DNA from: an uncultured Eubacteriales bacterium
GTDB taxonomy: Bacteria > Bacillota > Clostridia > Oscillospirales > CAG-272
Direction: 5' to 3'
Length of the DNA: 6,431 nt
NCBI GenBank assembly: GCA_905187695.1
Contig: CAJJIY010000054.1
Location: forward strand, 1-6,431
The position numbers were made by a program, and so were the translations under genes. A model generated the notes under the pieces. That model was not told the DNA's origin. It ran no database searches and saw only the letters and a program-made list of their open reading frames with translations. Positions within the stretch are counted from its first letter, which is position 1. The number at the start of each line of letters is the position of its first letter. This document shows, piece by piece, positions 1 to 4,342 of this stretch.

Positions 1-910
1 AGGCGGCCAGATGCTTGCGGGCTTCCGCCACGCCTGTTTTTTCGCCTTTTTCACGCACCAGCGCCCGCAGATGGCAGACCGCCGCCGTTACCCGTTCCCG
101 CTCGGTGGGGGGCGTATAGGGCAGATTCAGCAGTCCCGCGCGGATCTCTTCAAATACAAAAGGGTTTCCCAGCGCACCGCGCGCGATCATCACGCCGTCG
201 CACCCGGTCACATTCAGCATATGCCGCACATCGGCAAAAGAAAACAGATCTCCGTTGCCGATGACCGGAATCTTCACGCTTTTTTTCACGGCGGCAATCA
301 CCGAAAGGTCGCATCCCGGCGCGTAAAACTGCGACCGTGTGCGGCCGTGCACAAAGATAAGGTCGGCTCCGGCCGCTTCCAGTCCTTTGGCAAATTCGGG
401 GGCATTTTTGCTTTTTTCATCCCATCCGGCGCGGATTTTGACCGTCAGCGGCAGTTTCACCGCGTCCCTGACCGCCCGCACAATGGCAAAAGCGCGCGCC
501 GGGTCGCGTAAAAGCGCGCTCCCTTCGCCGTTTCCGACCACTTTGGGCACGGGACAGCCCATGTTGAGATCAATGGCAACCGGCAGGATTTCTTTTTGGG
601 CGCCGCGGTAGTCGCCGCACGCCAGCCGCGCCGCGGCCTCGGCCATAAAAGACGGCTCACTGCCGAAAATCTGAATGGCCGCAGGCATTTCTTCTTTTCC
701 AAGGCGGCACAACGCCGCCGTGCGGCAGGGAGCGCCGGCCCGTCCGCGCTGCTCAAAACACAGCGCCTTGGCGCTGACCATTTCGCTTACCGTAAATTCC
801 GCGCCGTGCGCCCGGCAGACGGCACGGAATACGCCGTCGCTCATGCCGGCCATCGGCGCCAGGAAAAGTCCCAGCGGCAGCGTCAGAGCGCCGATCTTCA
901 CGCCGCCCAT
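1..910 (-). CDS. dusB: tRNA-dihydrouridine synthase, DusB type (3' end cut off)
   Basis: Flavoenzyme that reduces specific uridines of tRNA to dihydrouridine, using FMN and NADPH in the cytoplasm. I translated 303 residues; the C-terminus lies beyond the window edge. In order: APMAG at 18-22 at the end of the first barrel strand, VSEMVSA at 41-47, IQIFGSEP at 79-86, DLNMGCP at 114-120 with the expected catalytic Cys119, VKIRAGWD at 157-164, HGRTR at 188-192, the FMN-phosphate-binding stretches IGNGD at 217-221 and ARGALGNP at 243-250, and the start of the helical C-terminal domain (ARKH, 297-300). This pattern matches the DusB/YhdG (nifR3) branch. A somewhat longer loop (about 98-110) precedes the catalytic strand. 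The ATG is supported by an in-frame TAA three codons upstream and by overlap with the stop of the preceding gene (TGATG). No good Shine-Dalgarno is visible, so translational coupling is likely. The family call is secure; the exact tRNA position modified is not shown. Confidence 0.95.
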   Translation of the reverse strand, partial: MGGVKIGALTLPLGLFLAPMAGMSDGVFRAVCRAHGAEFTVSEMVSAKALCFEQRGRAGAPCRTAALCRLGKEEMPAAIQIFGSEPSFMAEAAARLACGDYRGAQKEILPVAIDLNMGCPVPKVVGNGEGSALLRDPARAFAIVRAVRDAVKLPLTVKIRAGWDEKSKNAPEFAKGLEAAGADLIFVHGRTRSQFYAPGCDLSVIAAVKKSVKIPVIGNGDLFSFADVRHMLNVTGCDGVMIARGALGNPFVFEEIRAGLLNLPYTPPTERERVTAAVCHLRALVREKGEKTGVAEARKHLAA

Positions 911-1554
911 CAGCCGTTATAGAGCCGCACCGTATGGCAGGCTTCCTGATGGGCGCGGCGACAGCGCGCCGGGTCAAATCCCGCCGCAAGGCCGGGATCT
1001 TTGAAAGTTTCGGGGATGAGCGCGCGGCGGCGGCCGGTCAGCGTGTAAAAGACGGACAGCGCCGCGGCGTAACTGCCGAAAGGCGAGGCGTGCCGGCCGT
1101 CCGGCGCATAGAGCGTTTCGGCGGGAAGGTCGGTCAGAAGCCGGGTGAAAACTTCACCGGCCGGGATGAAAGAGAGTTTTTCCGCCCGGCAAAAGGAAAG
1201 AAAGGTGTCTGCCATGGACAGTTGCGCTTCCCGGTTTTCCCGCCCAACAAAAGGCATAAAGGGATAAAAAACCGTGCCGGCCGCCCGGCAAAGCGAAAAA
1301 AGGGAAGCCGCCGCCGTCCGGAAGGCGTCGGGGGAAAAGCCAAAAGCACGCTCCTGGGCAACGACGGCGTCATAGCGGCCAAAAGTAATGTTGAAGCGCA
1401 CGGCGGCGTCGGCCGCGTGCTGGGAAAGCGTTTTGCCCGGCGCAAAGAGCAGCGTGACATGTGATTTCTGGCCGGTCATTTCCAGGAGAGACCGGACGGT
1501 TTCGGGCAGGTTGTTTTGGTAGATGTGGTTGTTGCCGATAAGCAAAAGCTTCAT
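910..1554 (-). CDS. SGNH/GDSL-hydrolase-like protein lacking the catalytic serine
   Basis: A 214-residue protein, a usual length for single-domain SGNH esterases, without signal peptide or membrane segment, so probably cytoplasmic. The first strand IGNNHIYQNN (6-15) lines up with the IGNSHTY-type block I of this family. The nucleophile position is Asn9, encoded AAC, one base change from an AGC serine codon. Other blocks are recognisable: GKTLSQH at 40-46, RYDAVVAQE at 60-68, and the C-terminal block APDGRHASPFGSYAAA at 150-165, which keeps the D152-x-x-H155 acid/base pair. The frame is intact and a good promoter and ribosome binding site precede it, so it looks like an expressed gene rather than a decayed one. 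It heads an operon with dusB, which it overlaps by one base. The natural substrate is unknown. With the serine missing it may be a non-catalytic binding protein or use altered chemistry. I am fairly sure of the fold family and unsure of any activity. Confidence 0.75.
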   Translation of the reverse strand: MKLLLIGNNHIYQNNLPETVRSLLEMTGQKSHVTLLFAPGKTLSQHAADAAVRFNITFGRYDAVVAQERAFGFSPDAFRTAAASLFSLCRAAGTVFYPFMPFVGRENREAQLSMADTFLSFCRAEKLSFIPAGEVFTRLLTDLPAETLYAPDGRHASPFGSYAAALSVFYTLTGRRRALIPETFKDPGLAAGFDPARCRRAHQEACHTVRLYNG

Positions 1555-1561
1555 CCCGTAT

Positions 1562-1567
1562 CTCCTT
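1562..1567 (-). promoter_or_regulatory. Ribosome binding site of the SGNH-like gene
   Basis: AAGGAG on the minus strand, 7 bases before the ATG at 1554. It fixes the start. The surrounding AAAAGGAGA (1561-1569) is repeated exactly 20 bases further upstream at 1581-1589, near the predicted transcription start; that second copy has no start codon after it. Confidence 0.85.
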
Positions 1568-1568
1568 T

Positions 1569-1582
1569 TGAAAGCGTTTTTC
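1569..1582. promoter_or_regulatory. Candidate CcpA catabolite-responsive (cre) site
   Basis: The plus-strand bases TGAAAGCGTTTTTC agree with the Bacillus cre consensus TGAAARCGYTTWCN at 12 of the 13 specified positions, failing only at the C near the 3' end. The site lies just downstream of the predicted transcription start of the SGNH-dusB operon and next to its ribosome binding site. In that position CcpA-HPr(Ser-P) typically acts as a block to transcription. The match is by eye, and no ccpA gene is in the window. Confidence 0.35.
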
Positions 1583-1592
1583 TCCTTTTATC

Positions 1593-1621
1593 ATCATACC
1601 ATAAAACAGCCCTTCCGTCAA
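1593..1621 (-). promoter_or_regulatory. Sigma-A promoter of the SGNH-dusB operon
   Basis: On the minus strand TTGACG (1616-1621) is followed after exactly 17 bases by TATGAT (1593-1598). The -10 is preceded by TGG, giving an extended -10 (TGn). Five of six bases match the consensus in each hexamer. Transcription would start near 1586, giving a leader of about 30 bases that carries the cre-like site and the Shine-Dalgarno. Confidence 0.8.
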
Positions 1622-1650
1622 GAACGGACGGCCAAAAATCGGGGGGAAAA

Positions 1651-1681
1651 CGGGCAAAGAACGGCCTGCCCGCATTTTTTT
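1651..1681 (+). terminator. Terminator-like hairpin with no obvious gene to end
   Basis: CGGGCA (1651-1656) pairs with TGCCCG (1667-1672) across a 10-base loop, and the stem is followed by CA and seven T (1675-1681). The T-run makes it a plus-strand terminator, yet no plus-strand gene lies upstream in the window. It could stop antisense or read-through transcription coming from the SGNH-dusB side, or end a short unannotated RNA. The stem is only 6 bp. Confidence 0.4.
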
Positions 1682-1781
1682 GTTCGTTTCTCCCGTTCGG
1701 TCGCAAAAAGCGCCCCGACTCCCGGCGGTGCGACCGGGTGCGGCAAAAAAACGGAAAAGGCAGGGCTTTTCCTGAGTTTTC

Positions 1782-1800
1782 CGGTCGTTTTGCGCGACCG
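1782..1800. repeat. Short inverted repeat upstream of the lipoprotein promoter
   Basis: CGGTCG (1782-1787) and CGACCG (1795-1800) form a 6 bp inverted repeat with a 7-base spacer, ending 8 bases before the -35 hexamer of the plus-strand promoter. The position would suit a regulator binding site, but GC-rich repeats of this length also occur by chance. Confidence 0.25.
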
Positions 1801-1808
1801 ATTGGGGC

Positions 1809-1838
1809 TTGACCGGGGAGGGAACTTTGTGGTAGTAT
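1809..1838 (+). promoter_or_regulatory. Sigma-A promoter for the LRR lipoprotein gene
   Basis: TTGACC (1809-1814) and TAGTAT (1833-1838) are separated by 18 bases, with TGG directly before the -10 (extended -10). The -35 matches five of six bases and the -10 four of six. It is the best plus-strand promoter I can see ahead of the gene at 2038 and implies a start near 1845 and an untranslated leader of about 190 bases. Confidence 0.6.
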
Positions 1839-1901
1839 CAAAGCACTCACCGCCGGAAGAGAATGAAAAATTTCTTTTCGGCCACAGGGAAAAACGAAAA
1901 T

Positions 1902-1936
1902 GCCGCCTGTCTTTTTTGCCGGCAGAGACAGGAGGC
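1902..1936 (+). other. Leader hairpin enclosing a consensus Shine-Dalgarno
   Basis: In the predicted leader of the lipoprotein mRNA, bases 1902-1911 pair with 1927-1936: six pairs, one G-A mismatch, then three more pairs. The 15-base loop itself contains GCCGGC. The 3' arm carries AGGAGG (1930-1935), which is followed after 5 bases by GTG (1941) opening a five-codon frame that ends at TAA (1956-1958). If real, this would be a leader minigene whose ribosome site is masked by the hairpin. The frame is too short to claim as a gene. Confidence 0.35.
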
Positions 1937-1975
1937 TTTCGTGTTCCCGGCCGGATAAAAATATCTTCATCGGAA

Positions 1976-1987
1976 TGCCGCGCGGCA
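1976..1987. repeat. 12-base perfect palindrome in the lipoprotein leader
   Basis: TGCCGCGCGGCA is a perfect dyad 50 bases before the lipoprotein start codon. It could be an operator or part of an RNA fold. It resembles no operator that I can name. Confidence 0.3.
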
Positions 1988-2025
1988 AGCCCCATAAAAG
2001 AAAAAGAAAAAATCGGAAACGGAAA

Positions 2026-2032
2026 AGAGGAG
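2026..2032 (+). promoter_or_regulatory. Ribosome binding site of the LRR lipoprotein gene
   Basis: AGAGGAG ends 5 bases before the ATG at 2038, inside a long purine-rich tract (about 1996-2037). It decides the start: the open frame extends upstream to 1900, but that extension is only Lys/Arg-rich read-through and would bury the signal peptide. Confidence 0.85.
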
Positions 2033-2037
2033 AAAAA

Positions 2038-2760
2038 ATGAAGGCTTTTAAACTGTTCGGATGTCTTGTTTTGCTGTGCGTCATTATCTGCGGATGCGCG
2101 GCGCTGGGAAAGGCGGCCGTCCCCGAAAGCGATGGCAACACAAAAACGGTGCAGGGCGAAGTGCCCGACAATTCGGGGGGCGGGGACAACCCGCTGAATC
2201 TCGCGGCCGGAGAGGAAGGAAAAAAGGAAGAGGGCAGCGTGGAGGTCGCTCCGATCTACAGTGAAGGCCTGCGTTTCCGGAGCAACGGGGACGGCACCTG
2301 CGCGCTGTCGGGAATCGGAGAGTGCACCGCTTCCTGTCTTCTGATCCCGCCCACCAGCCCGGCGGGGGACACCGTCACGGAAATATTGCCTTTTGCGCTT
2401 TCCGGGAGTCTGATTGGCGCGGTGGAGATCCCCACCACCGTGAAAACGCTCTCGGCCGCTTCTTTTGCCGGGTGCAAGCGGCTGTCGCTTTTGCGGGTGG
2501 CCGCGGGAAACGAATGTTTTTCCGAGAGTGACGGCGCCCTTTACAACGCCGCGGGGACCGTTCTGCTTTATTGCCCGCCCGGTCACGCAGGCGAACTGAC
2601 GCTCCGCCCGACGCTCCGGCAGATCTGCGCCGGTGCCTTTGCCGACTGCGCGGGGCTCAGGACCATTGCTTTCCCCGGCTCTACTTCGGAATGGCACGGC
2701 ATTGTGGTCGGTGATGAAAACGACCCGCTGTATGCCGCCGTCCTTCGGTTCGGGAAATAA
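2038..2760 (+). CDS. Lipoprotein with BspA-type leucine-rich repeats
   Basis: A 240-residue predicted surface lipoprotein. Residues 1-19 are a signal peptide with a short basic N-region and a hydrophobic core, ending in an I-C-G-C lipobox with Cys20 as the lipidation site. Residues 21-75 are an acidic, Gly/Glu/Lys-rich tether. A small domain with NGDGTC (83-88) and SGIGECT (91-97) follows, the usual opening of many clostridial BspA-type (LRR_5) proteins. The repeats run from about 111 to 212: VEIPTTVKTLSAASFAGC (129-146), a bulge containing SDGALYNAAGTVLLYCPPG (164-182), and TLRQICAGAFADCAGL (192-207). The protein ends with an EW-containing tail (STSEW, 215-219), like the GTxxEW caps of this family. 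With two to three repeats it is short for the family. Such domains usually bind proteins or surfaces; no ligand can be read from the sequence. It stands alone, divergent from the SGNH operon and convergent with the SpoIIQ-like gene. Confidence 0.85.
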   Translation: MKAFKLFGCLVLLCVIICGCAALGKAAVPESDGNTKTVQGEVPDNSGGGDNPLNLAAGEEGKKEEGSVEVAPIYSEGLRFRSNGDGTCALSGIGECTASCLLIPPTSPAGDTVTEILPFALSGSLIGAVEIPTTVKTLSAASFAGCKRLSLLRVAAGNECFSESDGALYNAAGTVLLYCPPGHAGELTLRPTLRQICAGAFADCAGLRTIAFPGSTSEWHGIVVGDENDPLYAAVLRFGK

Positions 2761-2868
2761 AAAGCCCAAAAAGGAAAACGGAAAACCCAAAGATCAAAAA
2801 AGTGGCCAAACGGGTTGCGTTTTCGCCGGAACAGAAGGAGATGAATTTTTGCCTTTTATAAAAAAGTG

Positions 2869-2906
2869 CCCGCACGGGGTAAGATTCCGTGCGGGATTTT
2901 CTTTTT
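2869..2906. terminator. Bidirectional terminator between convergent genes
   Basis: CCCGCACGG (2869-2877) pairs with CCGTGCGGG (2887-2895), and G-U and U-A pairs can extend the stem into the loop. On the plus strand it is followed by ATTTTCTTTTT, ending the lipoprotein transcript. On the minus strand an A-run at 2860-2865 supplies the U-tract, and the hairpin starts about 24 bases after the stop of the SpoIIQ-like gene. The 108 bases between the lipoprotein stop and the hairpin are A-rich and show nothing else. Confidence 0.85.
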
Positions 2907-2918
2907 GCAGACGCTTAT

Positions 2919-3662
2919 TCAGGACACATCCTCGTAGTTGGTGTCCTCGGAAAGTGTGGCCAGCGCGTCCTTGTCCAGATAATCGGTCGGGTTTACCTGC
3001 AGGCCGCCCACGGTCATTTCCAGGTGCAGATGCGGGTCTTCTGCGATTTCTGTCATGGCGCTGTCGCCGACTTTTCCGATGACATCCCCGGCCTTGACGC
3101 TCATGCCCACTTTAAGAGAACCGGTCTCGTCCGCGGCCAGATTCTTGTAGATGGTATAGGCCTCTCCACCGTGCTTGACGGCCACGCAGTGTCCCATTTT
3201 CACATCGTCCCAGATCTGCGAGATCACGCCGTCCGCCATGGCCGAAACGCTTGCGCCGGCCACGGTGCCGATATCAATGCCCAAATGCATCCGGTAGTCC
3301 TTCATGGTCTGCGAAAAGACCTGCATTTCGGTGTTGTGCGCTTTCAGCAGAACGCCCGAAACCGGCAGAAGGAAGTGTTCCGGCAGGACATCGGTGGGCT
3401 TGTCGGGTTCACTGGGTTTATCCGGCTTTTCTTCTTTCCCTTCCTGCTGGTTGTTTTTGTCGTCCGGGTCATTGAGGCCGGTCTGCGTGCTGCCATCCTG
3501 CGAAGGATAAACCAGGGAAGGACGGTCTTTGCTTTGCCGGTTGGCAATGACGGTGGTCACAATCACCGCGCTGAGTACCAGTACCATGAGCGATACGGTA
3601 ATGGCAATGGCCCGCGCTCCTTTATCTTCTTTCATTTTGGTGAAAAATTGATTTTTTCGCAT
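2919..3662 (-). CDS. spoIIQ: Membrane-anchored M23/LytM-domain protein, SpoIIQ-like
   Basis: A 247-residue protein with a basic cytoplasmic N-terminus, one membrane segment (about 17-40), a polar linker rich in Pro, Glu and Lys (41-93), and a LytM/M23 domain (about 96-230). The zinc-site signature is complete: H126 and D130 in HLGID, then H211 and H213 in HLH, with H164 in VKHGG nearby. Small size, a single N-terminal anchor and the block FSQTMKDYRMHLGIDI fit SpoIIQ, the forespore half of the SpoIIQ-SpoIIIAH channel across the intermembrane space during engulfment. From the literature as I know it, B. subtilis SpoIIQ has lost one zinc ligand while the C. difficile protein keeps all of them; this one is of the complete type and could be an active endopeptidase. 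The start is set by AGGAG 9 bases upstream, and a candidate sigma-F promoter precedes it, as expected for spoIIQ. The alternative is a general cell-wall M23 endopeptidase. The fold is certain; the SpoIIQ identity is likely. Confidence 0.8.
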   Translation of the reverse strand: MRKNQFFTKMKEDKGARAIAITVSLMVLVLSAVIVTTVIANRQSKDRPSLVYPSQDGSTQTGLNDPDDKNNQQEGKEEKPDKPSEPDKPTDVLPEHFLLPVSGVLLKAHNTEMQVFSQTMKDYRMHLGIDIGTVAGASVSAMADGVISQIWDDVKMGHCVAVKHGGEAYTIYKNLAADETGSLKVGMSVKAGDVIGKVGDSAMTEIAEDPHLHLEMTVGGLQVNPTDYLDKDALATLSEDTNYEDVS

Positions 3663-3671
3663 TTTTAAACT

Positions 3672-3677
3672 CTCCTT
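3672..3677 (-). promoter_or_regulatory. Ribosome binding site of the SpoIIQ-like gene
   Basis: AAGGAG on the minus strand, 9 bases before the ATG at 3662. It supports the chosen start, which keeps the basic N-terminus in front of the membrane segment. Confidence 0.85.
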
Positions 3678-3693
3678 TTTTTATCGCTGGTTC

Positions 3694-3722
3694 TATTTTT
3701 GCCCTTTTGCGCCACTCTATAC
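3694..3722 (-). promoter_or_regulatory. Candidate sigma-F promoter of the SpoIIQ-like gene
   Basis: On the minus strand GTATA (3718-3722) fits the sigma-F -35 consensus GYATA. After 14 bases, GGCAAAAATA (3694-3703) fits the -10 consensus GGNNANANTR at every specified position. Transcription would begin near 3687, about 25 bases before the start codon and upstream of the Shine-Dalgarno. No TTGACA/TATAAT-type promoter is obvious in the same gap. In Bacillus spoIIQ is transcribed by sigma-F, which strengthens the call. I recalled the consensus and spacing rather than computing them. Confidence 0.6.
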
Positions 3723-3751
3723 AGCAAAAATAAAAAATTGCAAATGAAAAA

Positions 3752-3765
3752 AGAAAGCGTTTTGC
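3752..3765. promoter_or_regulatory. Second cre-like element
   Basis: AGAAAGCGTTTTGC shares the 11 bases GAAAGCGTTTT with the cre-like site at 1569-1582 and matches the cre consensus at 11 of 13 specified positions. It lies about 65 bases upstream of the predicted start of the SpoIIQ-like transcript. The AT-rich context makes a chance match possible. Confidence 0.2.
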
Positions 3766-3844
3766 GATCACGCGGCGCTTCCTTTTTTACGGATTTTACA
3801 AAGAGGATCCTTCCGGTTAGAAAAGGCCCCGCTTTTTTGCCCCC

Positions 3845-3883
3845 AAAAGAGAACCGCCGGCCGCAAATGCGGCCGGCGGTTTC
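3845..3883 (-). terminator. Strong terminator after the infB-Nudix unit
   Basis: CCGCCGGCCGC (3854-3864) pairs perfectly with GCGGCCGGCGG (3869-3879) across a four-base AAAT loop, with flanking A-T pairs adding to the stem. On the minus strand it begins a few bases after the Nudix stop codon and is followed by TTCTCTTTT. T-rich sequence on the other side (3880-3890) would let it work in both directions, although no plus-strand gene needs it. It separates the infB unit from the SpoIIQ-like gene. Confidence 0.9.
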
Positions 3884-3884
3884 T

Positions 3885-4310
3885 TTATTTAATGGAAAAA
3901 GAAAGATGAGAAAGACGGGAACGGGCGCGCCGGAAAACGGTTTTGTCGTTTTCGTGGGTCAGGAGGCTTTCGGCCTTTTCGATCGGCACCCATTCGACCT
4001 CGGCAATCTCCCCCTCGCGGGGACGGATATCCGGCTCGGTGGTAAAGGCCAGAAAGTAGACCACTTCTTTCATCACGCCGGGCGCGGGACTGTAATTGAC
4101 GGTCTCACGGAAATCCGAGAGAATGGCAATGCGGGAGGCGGTCTCCTCCATGACTTCGCGCAGGGCCGTGGCGTATTCACTTTCGTCGGCCTCCATGTGG
4201 CCCTTCGGGAAGGAACGGTGTCCGCCTGCTTTGTGCCGGATCATCAGCAGGAAAAGTCGGTCTCCCTCCCGGCGTACCACCAGTGCGCCGCAGGATTTTT
4301 CAAAGGTCAT
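3885..4310 (-). CDS. Nudix hydrolase, probable diadenosine-tetraphosphate (Ap4A) hydrolase type
   Basis: A 141-residue single-domain Nudix protein that would hydrolyse a nucleoside diphosphate linked to another group, using Mg2+, in the cytoplasm. It opens with EKSCGALVV (4-12), typical of the Ap4A-hydrolase/MutT-like branch. FPKGHME (34-40) runs into the Nudix box: G37, E43, then REVMEE at 51-56. The glycine usual after EET is replaced by alanine (A58). The later KEVVYFLA (81-88) and EVEWVPIEKAESLL (104-117) also match the Ap4A-hydrolase pattern. The ATG at 4310 follows a full AGGAGGT Shine-Dalgarno; the frame stays open to 4427, but that part overlaps the infB coding end. It lies 32 bases after infB on the same strand and ends directly at a strong terminator, so it is the last gene of that unit. 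The substrate is not proven; NTP clean-up or mRNA 5'-end hydrolysis are alternatives. Confidence 0.88.
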   Translation of the reverse strand: MTFEKSCGALVVRREGDRLFLLMIRHKAGGHRSFPKGHMEADESEYATALREVMEETASRIAILSDFRETVNYSPAPGVMKEVVYFLAFTTEPDIRPREGEIAEVEWVPIEKAESLLTHENDKTVFRRARSRLSHLSFSIK

Positions 4311-4320
4311 GGAAATTTCT

Positions 4321-4328
4321 ACCTCCTC
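4321..4328 (-). promoter_or_regulatory. Ribosome binding site of the Nudix gene
   Basis: GAGGAGGT on the minus strand is fully complementary to the 16S anti-Shine-Dalgarno core and ends 10 bases before the ATG at 4310. It lies in the 32-base gap after the infB stop and decides the start. Confidence 0.9.
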
Positions 4329-4342
4329 AAGGTCTCTTGGTC

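Noticed and set aside
1941..1958. Five-codon GTG minigene as a coding gene
   Set aside because: It has a consensus Shine-Dalgarno, but five codons are too few to support as a gene from sequence alone; kept only as part of the leader observation.
1900..2037. A longer N-terminus for the lipoprotein
   Set aside because: The extra residues are Lys/Arg-rich read-through of the leader. The ATG at 2038 has a proper Shine-Dalgarno and begins a signal peptide with a lipobox.
1618..2790. A 390-codon open frame on the minus strand
   Set aside because: It lies opposite the lipoprotein gene and its upstream region, gives a Gly/Arg/Pro-rich product without recognisable motifs, has no ribosome site, and runs through the promoters and structured leader.
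2843..2860. Tiny ATG frame before the convergent terminator
   Set aside because: It is five codons plus a stop, and the GGAG directly abuts the ATG, leaving no usable spacing.
2889..3668. A 259-codon plus-strand frame
   Set aside because: It is the antisense of the SpoIIQ-like gene, starts inside the terminator hairpin and shows no domain.
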